Assembly: GCA_036675475.1 (NCBI GenBank)
Contig: JAKFEY010000010.1
Location: 1-36,569, forward strand
Direction: 5' to 3'
DNA: 36,569 bases
From: JALYRV01 sp036675475
Lineage (GTDB): Bacteria > Acidobacteriota > Vicinamibacteria > Vicinamibacterales > SCN-69-37
Part shown: positions 25,326-33,263 of the stretch, in pieces
Layout: each line of letters opens with the position of its first letter
Position numbering within the stretch: position 1 is the first letter of the stretch
Notes under the pieces: model-generated
Databases searched by the model: none
The model's input: the letters and a program-made list of their open reading frames with translations, nothing else
What the model was told of the DNA's origin: nothing
Program-made: the position numbers and the translations under genes

Positions 25326-28300
25326 CTAGCGGTCGATTGGCGCCAGCTTCAGGCGCACCGCCTCGCGGTTGAAGGCGGCCAGCTCGGTGGCCAGCACGCG
25401 GTCCAGCCGATCCGTCTCGGCCTTCAGCTCCTTCTTGAGGTCCTCGAAGATCGGATACGTGTTCGCCGTCGGCTTGCCCTCGCCGCGCAGCGTCATCCCG
25501 AGCAGCGACGCCAGCCGGTTGTTCGTCTTGATGGGGAAGTTGAGCGGATCCTGCCCGCTCTGGTTCTTCACCTGATAGATGTCCTGCTCGACCGCGCTGA
25601 GTGCCGCGGTCAGGCGGTCGCCGGCGGTCTTCAGCCGGCCGTCCTTCGACGTGCCGAGCGCCGCCGCCACATCCGTCTTGATCCGGCGGATGTTGATGAC
25701 GGCGTTGTTCGCTTCGCTGATCTTGTCGCGAATCTGCAGCGCGAGATTGAACTGTTCGGCGATGTCCGCATCGGGAATGTTCCGCAGCGGATGCTTCCGC
25801 ACCACGAGCGGCTGCGTCTGCGTCACGCCGTCCACCGTCAGGCGCACCTGATACGTGCCCGGCAGCGCCAGCGGCCCGTTGGTCGTCGCGCCCCACAGAA
25901 TCATGCCCGGGAACGTGACGGCCCCCGGATAGGCGAGATTCCAGTTGGCGCGATTGAAGCCGGCCGCCATCGACGCCGACGGCGCGCCGCCGCGCCCGCG
26001 CCCTCCCTGGCCGCCCTGCCCGCCGCCGCCCCGCCCGGCCTGTCCGCCCCCGGCCTGCGGCGCCGTGCCCTGAATGGTCTGCACCACGGCGCCCGCGTCG
26101 TCCAGGATCTCAATCGTGAGCTTCTGCGCCGGCTTCCGCAGCAGATAGGAAATGCTCGCGCCGCTCACCGTGCGGATCGCATCCGCCGGCTTGTAGAGAT
26201 GGAAAGCCGCGCCCGCCGTCTCCATGCCCGCCTGCCGAAGCGCCGCGATGTTGTCGAGCACATAGAAGCTGCGCCCGTGCGTCGCGATGGCCAGCGCGTC
26301 GGCCTCCACCCACAGATCCGACACCGGCACGTCAGGCAGGTTCAGTGACAGCGACTGCCACGTCTCCCCATCGTCATACGACACATAGACGCCGTGCTGC
26401 GCGGCGGCATAGAGCAGGCCCTGGCGCGTGGGATCTTCCCGCACGGCGTGGATGTAGTCGTCGGCCCGGATGCCATTGACGATCTTCGTCCACGTCCTGC
26501 CGAAGTCGCGCGTGCGATAGATGTACGGCGCGAAGTCGGCCAGCAGCGGCTTCTTCACGGCGGCGTACGCCGTGCCGTCACCGAAACTCGACGCGTCGAT
26601 GATGCTGACGCGCCCGAGCCGCGGCATGTCGGGCGGCGTGACGTTCGCCCACGTCGTGCCGCCGTCGCGCGTCACGTGAATCAGCCCATCGTCGGTGCCG
26701 GCCCACAGCACGTCCACATTCTTCTTGCCCGGCCCGAGCGCGAACACGGTCGCGTACACCTCGGGGCTGTTCATGTCGTGCGTGATCGGGCCGCCGGTCG
26801 GTCCCAGCGTTTCCGGATCGTGCAGCGACAGGTCGGGGCTGATCTTTTCCCAGTTGTCGCCGCCGTTCTTCGTGCGCCACACGTGCTGCGACGAGGTGAA
26901 GAGCACGGTGGGATCGGCGGGCGAGAACACGATGGGATAGGTCCACTGCCAGCGCTCGACGAGCTCGCTCGACGGCTCGCCCGAGAACAGGCGCGGATAC
27001 GGATTCACTTCCTTCAGGTTGCCGGTGCGGCGATCGAGGCGCGTGAGGAACGATCCGTTGTTGCCGCCGGCATAGATGATGTCGGGATTGAGCGGATCGG
27101 GCGCGATGTAGCCCGGCTCGGCGCCGCCGGCGCCGTACATCTCGGGCCCGCCGCCGCGTCCGCCGGCCGGCGCGCTCGACAGGCACACCGTGCTGCCGTC
27201 CTGCTGCGCGCCGCACACGTGAAACGGCACGTGCTTCGTCGTGATCACGTGGTAATACTGCGCCGTCGGAAAGTCCTCCGCGCTCCAGCCGGGCCCGCCC
27301 GCGTACGAGATCGCGCCGCCGCCGTCGTTGCCGTTGACCAGATGCTTCGGATCGTCGGGATCCACCCACAGATCGTGATGGTCGCCGTGCGTCCCCTGAC
27401 CGATGCTCGTGAGCGTCTTGCCGCCGTCGGTGGACTTGAACAAGCTGGTGTTGAGCAGATACACCGTGTCGCGATCGGCGTGGTCGGCCGTCACGTGCGT
27501 GTAATAGAACGCGCGCTGCCGGATGTTGCGGCTGTCGTTGATCAACTTCCACGACGCGCCCGCATCGTCTGACACATACAGCCCGCCGTTGGCGTTCTCG
27601 ACCAGCGCGTACACGCGGTTCGAGTCGGCGCCCGACACGGCCACGCCGATGCGGCCCACGACGCCGGAGGGCAGGCCGGCGTTGCGCGTGATCTCGGTCC
27701 ACGTGTCGCCGCCGTCAGTGGACTTGAAGAGGCCGCTGCCCGGCCCGCCGCTCGACATCTGATATTCGACGCGATACGCCTCCCACAGCGCGGCAAACAG
27801 CACGTTCGGATTGTTCGGATCGATCACCAGATCGCCCGCGCCGGTCTTGTCGTCGCGGAAGAGCGTCTTGCGCCACGTCTTGCCGCCGTCGGTGGACTTG
27901 AACACGCCGCGCTCGGGACTCGGGCGGCCGTACTTGCCGAAGATAGCCGCGTACACGATGTCGGGATTCGTGGGATGCACACGAATCTTCGACACGGCAT
28001 CGACGGCGCCGTTGCCAAACGCCATGTGCGTCCACGACTTGCCCGCGTCGGTCGACTTGTAGATGCCGTCGCCCGGCATGATGTTGCCGCGGATGCACGA
28101 CTCGCCCATGCCGATGTAGACGATGTCGGGGTTCGACTCGGAGACGGCGACCGCGCCGACCGAGGCGCTGTTGATGTGGCCGTCGGTGACCGGCGCCCAG
28201 TTCTCGCCGCCGTCCACCGTTTTCCACAGGCCGCCACCGACCGCGCCGAAATACGCCTCCTTGGGCCGGCCCTTCACGCCGCTGACGGCGATGGATCGCC

Positions 28301-28469
28301 CGCCGCGCAGCGGCCCGATGCTCCGCCACTGGTACGCCTTCAGCACGGCGGCGTCGATGGCCGTCGTGCCGCCGGCTTGCGGCCGGGGCGCGGCGTCGAG
28401 GTTGAGGGTCAACGCCCCGGCCAGAGCCAGGGCGGCGGCAGGAATGAAGGCGAGGATGCGCGTTTTCAC
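25326..28469 (-). CDS. Secreted Asp-box (BNR/sortilin-type beta-propeller) protein, copy 2
   Basis: This exported protein of 1047 residues is paralogous to the genes at 15022 and 30233. The signal is MKTRILAFIPAAALALAGAL (GTG start). The propeller opens with QWRSIGPLRGGRSIAV and has about ten Asp-boxes (STDAGKSW, STDGGKTW, STDGGDTW, TRDGGTTW, YDDGETW). The central Cys motif is CGAQQDGSTVC, less conserved than the LQDNGxWCGPS of copies 1 and 3, and the propeller ends ATHGRSFYVLDNI. Two Gly/Arg-rich loops (for example GRGGGGQGGQGGRGRGG) interrupt surface positions. The C-terminal third holds a beta domain and helices. A TATACT box lies 6 nt before the GTG with no SD, suggesting leaderless translation. 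The stop sits in the palindrome ACCGCTAGCGGT (25322-25333). Confidence 0.9.
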   Translation of the reverse strand: MKTRILAFIPAAALALAGALTLNLDAAPRPQAGGTTAIDAAVLKAYQWRSIGPLRGGRSIAVSGVKGRPKEAYFGAVGGGLWKTVDGGENWAPVTDGHINSASVGAVAVSESNPDIVYIGMGESCIRGNIMPGDGIYKSTDAGKSWTHMAFGNGAVDAVSKIRVHPTNPDIVYAAIFGKYGRPSPERGVFKSTDGGKTWRKTLFRDDKTGAGDLVIDPNNPNVLFAALWEAYRVEYQMSSGGPGSGLFKSTDGGDTWTEITRNAGLPSGVVGRIGVAVSGADSNRVYALVENANGGLYVSDDAGASWKLINDSRNIRQRAFYYTHVTADHADRDTVYLLNTSLFKSTDGGKTLTSIGQGTHGDHHDLWVDPDDPKHLVNGNDGGGAISYAGGPGWSAEDFPTAQYYHVITTKHVPFHVCGAQQDGSTVCLSSAPAGGRGGGPEMYGAGGAEPGYIAPDPLNPDIIYAGGNNGSFLTRLDRRTGNLKEVNPYPRLFSGEPSSELVERWQWTYPIVFSPADPTVLFTSSQHVWRTKNGGDNWEKISPDLSLHDPETLGPTGGPITHDMNSPEVYATVFALGPGKKNVDVLWAGTDDGLIHVTRDGGTTWANVTPPDMPRLGRVSIIDASSFGDGTAYAAVKKPLLADFAPYIYRTRDFGRTWTKIVNGIRADDYIHAVREDPTRQGLLYAAAQHGVYVSYDDGETWQSLSLNLPDVPVSDLWVEADALAIATHGRSFYVLDNIAALRQAGMETAGAAFHLYKPADAIRTVSGASISYLLRKPAQKLTIEILDDAGAVVQTIQGTAPQAGGGQAGRGGGGQGGQGGRGRGGAPSASMAAGFNRANWNLAYPGAVTFPGMILWGATTNGPLALPGTYQVRLTVDGVTQTQPLVVRKHPLRNIPDADIAEQFNLALQIRDKISEANNAVINIRRIKTDVAAALGTSKDGRLKTAGDRLTAALSAVEQDIYQVKNQSGQDPLNFPIKTNNRLASLLGMTLRGEGKPTANTYPIFEDLKKELKAETDRLDRVLATELAAFNREAVRLKLAPIDR

Positions 28470-28475
28470 GCGGGG

Positions 28476-28481
28476 AGTATA
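28476..28481 (-). promoter_or_regulatory. -10 box 6 nt upstream of the Asp-box copy 2 GTG start
   Basis: On the minus strand TATACT is followed by six bases (CCCCGC) and then the GTG start. With usual -10 to +1 spacing, transcription would begin at or next to the GTG, so the message would be leaderless. The upstream -35 position is filled by the octamer repeat and has no good match. Confidence 0.4.
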
Positions 28482-28492
28482 GCTGGATCCGG

Positions 28493-28580
28493 GGATCTGG
28501 CGATCTGGTGGTTTGGCGATCTGGCGATCTAGATCACCAGATCACCAGATCACGAGATCACCAGATCACGAGATCACAAA
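28493..28580. repeat. Octanucleotide array forming a large inverted repeat; starts on the lipA stop
   Basis: Five units of the type (C/G)GATCTGG/AG (28493-28532) are followed by six of the type ATCAC(C/G)AG (28533-28580). The halves are reverse complements with few mismatches and meet at CTAG (about 28529-28532), so the whole can fold as a long hairpin. On the minus strand the lipA TGA stop is the first three bases of the repeated unit TGATCT(C/G)G. Confidence 0.92.
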
Positions 28581-29506
28581 ATCCTGGACTCGTAGGCGGC
28601 GGTCTGTTCGTGGGCGTGATAGCTGCTGCGGACGAGCGGGCCCGACTCCACATGGCCGAAGCCGGCGGCGAGAGCGAAGGTCTTGAGCTCGGCGAATTCC
28701 GCCGGTGTGTAATAGCGCGACATCGGCAGGTGTGCCTCGCTCGGGCGCAGATACTGGCCGATGGTCAGGATCCGGCAGTCGACCTTGCGCAGATCTTCAA
28801 TGGTGCGAAGTACCTCGTCCCACTCTTCGCCGAGACCAACCATCAGGCCCGACTTGGTCGGGATGTCGGGCGCGATCGCGAGCGAGCGCTCGAGCAGCTC
28901 CAGCGCGCGCGGATATTTGCCGCCCGGCCGCGCCGTGCGATACAGCCGCGGCACCGTTTCGATGTTGTGATTGAGGATGTCGGGCCGCGCGTCGAGCACG
29001 GTGCGCAGCTGATCTTCGCGGCCCTGAAAGTCGGGAATCAGCACTTCGACGCGCGTGGACGGCGACGCCGCGCGGATGGCGCGGATGGTCGCCGCGAAGC
29101 CCTCGGATCCGCCGTCGGCCAGGTCGTCCCGATCGACCGACGTGATGACGACGTACTGCAGCTGCATGGCGGCGACGGCGCTGGCGACCTTCGCGGGCTC
29201 GTGCGGGTCGAGCGGCAGCGGCGCGCCGTGCGTGACGTTGCAGTACGCGCACGCGCGCGTGCAGACGTCGCCGAGAATCATGAACGTGGCCGTGCCGTGA
29301 TGCCAGCACTCGCCGATGTTGGGGCAGTGCGCTTCCTCGCACACGGTGTGCAGGCCGAGCTCGCGCATCATCCCCTTGAGCTTCACGTAGTTGGCCGATC
29401 CCGGCGCGCGCACCTTGAGCCACTCGGGCTTGGGCAGGCGCTCGGTCTCCTCGCGCCGCTTGTGGCGGCCTCGGATCATGTCCAGGGAGATGATGTTCGT
29501 CGACAC
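28574..29506 (-). CDS. lipA: Lipoyl synthase
   Basis: This 310-residue radical SAM enzyme inserts two sulfurs into octanoyl-lipoyl domains of 2-oxoacid dehydrogenases and the glycine cleavage system. Both 4Fe-4S motifs are intact: the auxiliary-cluster CEEAHCPNIGEC (C-x4-C-x5-C) near residue 56 and the radical SAM motif CTRACAYC (C-x3-C-x2-C). The C-terminal RSSYHA, supplying the serine ligand of the auxiliary cluster, is present. Length is typical. The start is a GTG at 29506 (MSTNIISLDMIRG). No lipB is adjacent; the gene stands between two Asp-box genes and is divergent from a metallo-hydrolase with a 34-bp gap. Its stop opens a tandem octamer array. Confidence 0.97.
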   Translation of the reverse strand: MSTNIISLDMIRGRHKRREETERLPKPEWLKVRAPGSANYVKLKGMMRELGLHTVCEEAHCPNIGECWHHGTATFMILGDVCTRACAYCNVTHGAPLPLDPHEPAKVASAVAAMQLQYVVITSVDRDDLADGGSEGFAATIRAIRAASPSTRVEVLIPDFQGREDQLRTVLDARPDILNHNIETVPRLYRTARPGGKYPRALELLERSLAIAPDIPTKSGLMVGLGEEWDEVLRTIEDLRKVDCRILTIGQYLRPSEAHLPMSRYYTPAEFAELKTFALAAGFGHVESGPLVRSSYHAHEQTAAYESRIL

Positions 29507-29540
29507 TTGAGTCTTCCGTCTTTCGTCTTAACATTATCTC
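29507..29540 (+). promoter_or_regulatory. Candidate leaderless promoter containing a heptamer array
   Basis: TTGAGT (29507-29512), a 16-bp spacer and TAACAT (29529-29534) form a plausible -35/-10 pair, and the ATG at 29541 follows 6 nt later, at the expected transcription start. No Shine-Dalgarno is present. The spacer is made of heptamers GTCTTCC, GTCTTTC and GTCTTAA (29511-29531), so repeat and promoter coincide. Confidence 0.45.
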
Positions 29541-30236
29541 ATGCAGCTGACCTGGCTCGGCCATTCCACGTTCCTCATCGAAGCCGGCGGGAAGCGCATC
29601 GTCACCGACCCCTGGCTGACCAATCCCAACGCGCCGCCGGCGTTCCAGAAGCCGGAGTCGCTGGGAACACTCGACCTGATTCTCGTGTCGCACGGCCACA
29701 GCGATCACATCGGCGATGTCGTCGCGCTGGCGCGCGCCACCGGCGCGCCCGTGGCGTGCCTGTTCGAGCTGGGGCAGTGGCTCGAGCAGAAAGGCGTGCA
29801 GAACATCCGCGACATGGGCATCGGCGGCACGCAGGACATCGACGGCATCCGCCTCACGATGACGCAGGCCGTGCACACCGGCAGCTACATGGACAACGGA
29901 TCGATCGTGTACCTGGGCGGGGCGGCCGGCTACATCGTGCGCATCCACGGCGTGCCGACGTTCTATTTCGCGGGCGACACGGCGCTGTTCGGCGACATGA
30001 AGATCCTGCGGGATCTCTACGCGCCCGAAATCGCGTTCCTGCCGATCGGCGATCACTACACGATGGGCCCCGACACGGCCGCGATTGCCGCGGAGTGGCT
30101 CGGCGTGCGCCAGGTCGTGCCCATGCACTGGGGCACGTTCCCGTTACTACACGGGACCCCGCAGAAACTGAAAGAGCACCTCGACGGACAATCCATCGAG
30201 GTGCTCGAGTTGGAGCCGGGTATGAGAACCGATTAG
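29541..30236 (+). CDS. UPF0173 metal-dependent hydrolase (metallo-beta-lactamase fold)
   Basis: This 231-residue enzyme of the metallo-beta-lactamase fold starts MQLTWLGHSTFLIEAGGKRI. It has the metal motif SHGHSDHIGD (H-x-H-x-D-H), a further TQAVHTGSYMDNG and FYFAGDTALFGDM with the bridging aspartate, and ends with the late histidine in VVPMHWGTFPLL. This pattern is that of the UPF0173 proteins, related to UlaG lactonases. The substrate is unknown. The start at 29541 is the only reasonable ATG and is probably leaderless. The stop TAG overlaps the TAA of the convergent Asp-box copy 3. Confidence 0.94.
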   Translation: MQLTWLGHSTFLIEAGGKRIVTDPWLTNPNAPPAFQKPESLGTLDLILVSHGHSDHIGDVVALARATGAPVACLFELGQWLEQKGVQNIRDMGIGGTQDIDGIRLTMTQAVHTGSYMDNGSIVYLGGAAGYIVRIHGVPTFYFAGDTALFGDMKILRDLYAPEIAFLPIGDHYTMGPDTAAIAAEWLGVRQVVPMHWGTFPLLHGTPQKLKEHLDGQSIEVLELEPGMRTD

Positions 30237-33160
30237 CGATTTAGAAAGGTGTCTTCCAGCACGCGCAGCGTCTGCGTGCCGGCGTCCTTGCCGCCGACGG
30301 TGAGCGTGACTTTGTAGATGCCGGGCGTGGCCTGGCGTCCGCCGCCGCCACCGCCGCGCCCGCCGAAGCCCTGGCCGCCGCCCTGCTGCTGCGCGGGCGG
30401 ATCGCTCGCCAGGTTCCACTGCACGCGATTCAGGCCTTTCTCGCCCTTCGTTGTGATCGTGCGGAAGGCCTGGCCGGTCACCGTGTCGGCGATCGTGATC
30501 TTCACGTCGCCGGCGTCCTGCTTCAGATAGAACGCGATGGCCGTGCCGCGCGGCGCGACTTCACCTTCCCAGTGCTTCGAGCCGGGCACCTCGGTGTTGT
30601 TGCGGCGATCCTGCGTCCACTGCACCGCTTCGCGCGGCGCGAAGAGCACGGCGTCTTTCGCCAGCACCTCCGGCGTCATCTGCTGCAGCGGCGTGATGTC
30701 GTCCATGATCCAGATGCTGCGGCCGTGCGAGGCCAGCACCAGGTCGCCGTCGCGCGGATGCACGACGACCTCGTCGACGCGGCCCTTCGGCAGGCCGGGC
30801 ATGAACGACTTCCACGTCTTGCCCTCGTCGAGCGACACGAAGAAGCCGAACTCCGCCGCGGCGTAGAGGATGCTGCGGTTCTTCGGATCCTGCCGGATCG
30901 AGTTGACGTTGCCGTGCGGCAGGTCGCCGGTGACCGACGTCCACGTCTTGCCGTAGTCGGTGGTCTTGAACACGTACGGCTTCAGGTCGCCCACGTAGTG
31001 GCCGTCGATCGACGCGTAGGCCGTGCCCGCGTCGTACCACGACGCCTCGAGCCCCGAGATGTGGAACTCGCGCGTGCCGCCCGGAATGTTCTTGCCGACT
31101 TCGGTCCACGTGTAGCCGTTGTCGCGCGTCACCTGGATGTTGCCGTCGTTGGTGCCGGCCCAGATCACGCCAGGCATCACGGGTGATTCCGCGATCTCGA
31201 TCACCGTGCCGAACTCGTTGGCCTGCAGGCCGTCGTGCTTCGAGTTGATGCACGGCACGCCCGGCGTGCGGCCGCAGCTCGGCAGGTTGTACGGCCGCTC
31301 GAGCAGGTGCCGCTCGTTGATGTCGATGCCCTTGCCCATCGGCACGGTCGACACCCACGACTCGCCCTGGTTCGGCGAGATGAAGACGCGGTCGCCGCCG
31401 AAGAGCAGCGTGCCCGAGTTGTGATGCGACATCCGCATCGGCGAGTTCCAGTTGAAGTTGTACGACGTGCACGGCTCGGCGCCGATCACGTTCGGCGTGC
31501 CGCCGCCGCGTCCGCCGCCGCCGCGTCCGCCCTGATTGGCGCACGGCTTGTCCGGATCGCCCGATGGCGTGTTGCGCGGCCGCACGCTCTGCGACTGGCC
31601 CGTCGACAGGTCGTAGCGGTTGATGTTGCCGTTCTGCGACTCGGTGTAGAACACGTTCGGGTTGTTCGGATCGATCATCGTCTGGAAGCCGTCGCCGCCG
31701 CCGACGCTGATCCAGTTCCACATGTGGATGCCGCCCGAGCGCGTCGAGCTCGGCCCGCACCACGAGCCGTTGTCCTGCAGGCCGGTGCAGACCCAGTAAG
31801 GCCGGCGCATGTCGACCGACACGTGATAGGGCAGGCCCACCGCCGCGTGGCGGTTGGATTCCCACGTCGCGCCGCCGTCGTACGAGATGTCGAGGCCGCC
31901 GTCATTGCCGTAGACCACGTGCTGGCTGTTGTTCGGATCGATCCAGATGGCGTGGTTGTCGACGTGGCCCATGTTCTGGAGGCGCTGCCACGTCTTGCCG
32001 CCGTCGATCGACTTGGCCGGATTGACGCCGCCCACGTAGACGATGTTTTCGTTGTTGGGATCGACGCGAATCTGGCTGTAGTACATCGGGCGCTGGTTCT
32101 CGTTCGACATGAACTGCCAGGTGCGGCCCTTGTCGTTCGAGCGCCAGATGCCGTTGTACTGCGGGTTGGGCGGCTGCGGCTGGCCGCCGCGTCCGCCACC
32201 GCCGCCGCGTCCCTGCTGCGCGGCCGCTTCGGCGGCTTTCTGTTCTTCGGGCGTCAGCGGCGGTTCCTTGTCGGGCGCCACTTCGATCTGCGCGTACATC
32301 ACGTTCGGGTTCGAGCGCGAGATGTCGAGGCCGATGCGGCCCATCGTGCCGCGCGGCAGGCCGTTGCCCGTGACTTTCGACCAGGTCTTGCCGCCGTCGG
32401 TGGACTTGTGCAGCCCGCTGCCAGGCCCGCCGCCCACGAAGCCCCACGCCTGCCGGCGGCGCTCGTACGTCGCGGCCCACAGGGTGTTCGGGTTCGAGGG
32501 ATCGATGACGAGGTCCGTGGCGCCGACATCCGGGCTCACAAAGAGCGTGCGCGTCCAGTTCTTGCCGCCGTCGGTCGTCATGTACACGCCGCGGTCTTCG
32601 TTCTGGTTGAACAGATGGCCGATGGCCGCGACCCACACGATGTCGGGATTGCGCGGGTGCACGACGACGCGCGCGATCGACTGCGTCTTCTCGAGGCCGA
32701 TGGCCTGGAAGGTCTTGCCGGCGTCGGTGCTCTTGAACATGCCGTAGCCGAACGACGAGCTCTGGCGGTTGTTCGGCTCGCCCGTGCCCACATACAGGAT
32801 GTTCGGGTTCGACGGCGCGAGCGCGAGATCGCCAATCGAGTGGAAGTACGTGTCGGCAATCGGCTCGAACGTCGTGCCGTTGTTGACCGTCTTCCAGAGG
32901 CCGCTCACGGCGTAGCCGACATAGAAGGTCGACGGATTTTTTTCGTCGAACGCCAGGTCGTCGATGCGGCCGCCCTGGCCGGTCGGGCCGATCGACCGCC
33001 AGCGGAAGTCGCGGAGCATGGGATCGTCAGGCGCGTTGATGGGCGGCGGCGCCGGGGCCTGCTGGCCCTGCCCCTGCTGGGCGGCCAGCGTGGCCACCAG
33101 CGGCACGGCGGCCAGGGCGAACGCGAGAATGGAACGTCGGGCTGAAAACCTGTGAGACAT
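30233..33160 (-). CDS. Secreted Asp-box (BNR/sortilin-type beta-propeller) protein, copy 3
   Basis: This exported protein of 975 residues is the third paralogue. The signal MSHRFSARRSILAFALAAVP has twin arginines with a basic n-region, then the propeller opens with FRWRSIGPTGQGGRIDDL. There are about eleven Asp-boxes (STDAGKTF, TTDGGKNW, STDGGKTW, TRDNGYTW, TTDYGKTW, SLDEGKTW), the Cys motif CTGLQDNGSWCGPS and the end motif ASHGRSIWIMDDITPL. It has three Gly/Arg-rich inserts (GRGGGGGRGGQP, GGRGGGGRGGG, GFGGRGGGGGG). It is closest in motif detail to copy 1, although it lacks the long helical C-terminus and ends after a beta domain. A TAGAAT box lies 39 nt upstream of the ATG. Confidence 0.9.
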   Translation of the reverse strand: MSHRFSARRSILAFALAAVPLVATLAAQQGQGQQAPAPPPINAPDDPMLRDFRWRSIGPTGQGGRIDDLAFDEKNPSTFYVGYAVSGLWKTVNNGTTFEPIADTYFHSIGDLALAPSNPNILYVGTGEPNNRQSSSFGYGMFKSTDAGKTFQAIGLEKTQSIARVVVHPRNPDIVWVAAIGHLFNQNEDRGVYMTTDGGKNWTRTLFVSPDVGATDLVIDPSNPNTLWAATYERRRQAWGFVGGGPGSGLHKSTDGGKTWSKVTGNGLPRGTMGRIGLDISRSNPNVMYAQIEVAPDKEPPLTPEEQKAAEAAAQQGRGGGGGRGGQPQPPNPQYNGIWRSNDKGRTWQFMSNENQRPMYYSQIRVDPNNENIVYVGGVNPAKSIDGGKTWQRLQNMGHVDNHAIWIDPNNSQHVVYGNDGGLDISYDGGATWESNRHAAVGLPYHVSVDMRRPYWVCTGLQDNGSWCGPSSTRSGGIHMWNWISVGGGDGFQTMIDPNNPNVFYTESQNGNINRYDLSTGQSQSVRPRNTPSGDPDKPCANQGGRGGGGRGGGTPNVIGAEPCTSYNFNWNSPMRMSHHNSGTLLFGGDRVFISPNQGESWVSTVPMGKGIDINERHLLERPYNLPSCGRTPGVPCINSKHDGLQANEFGTVIEIAESPVMPGVIWAGTNDGNIQVTRDNGYTWTEVGKNIPGGTREFHISGLEASWYDAGTAYASIDGHYVGDLKPYVFKTTDYGKTWTSVTGDLPHGNVNSIRQDPKNRSILYAAAEFGFFVSLDEGKTWKSFMPGLPKGRVDEVVVHPRDGDLVLASHGRSIWIMDDITPLQQMTPEVLAKDAVLFAPREAVQWTQDRRNNTEVPGSKHWEGEVAPRGTAIAFYLKQDAGDVKITIADTVTGQAFRTITTKGEKGLNRVQWNLASDPPAQQQGGGQGFGGRGGGGGGRQATPGIYKVTLTVGGKDAGTQTLRVLEDTFLNR

Positions 33161-33199
33161 GGCAGCGGGTCCCTCGGATGAAAGAGCGATGTGGCGCCG

Positions 33200-33205
33200 A
33201 TTCTA
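33200..33205 (-). promoter_or_regulatory. Candidate -10 box of Asp-box gene copy 3
   Basis: TAGAAT on the minus strand lies 39 nt upstream of the ATG at 33160, in the 103-bp gap after the ADOP stop. A GAGGGA element about 9 nt before the ATG could be the Shine-Dalgarno. No -35 consensus is seen. Confidence 0.35.
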
Positions 33206-33263
33206 CTGCAGCCACATACGCCCCGGGGGTGCCCGCCGCTTCACGCCCGGAAATGGGGCGTGG

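Noticed and set aside
28495..28580. Phage attachment site or IS end based on the inverted repeat
   Set aside because: No transposase, integrase or target duplication is nearby, and the arms are internally tandem, which fits simple repeat growth better.
32936..32944. T8 tract as a terminator
   Set aside because: It lies inside the coding sequence of Asp-box copy 3 with no stem before it on either strand.
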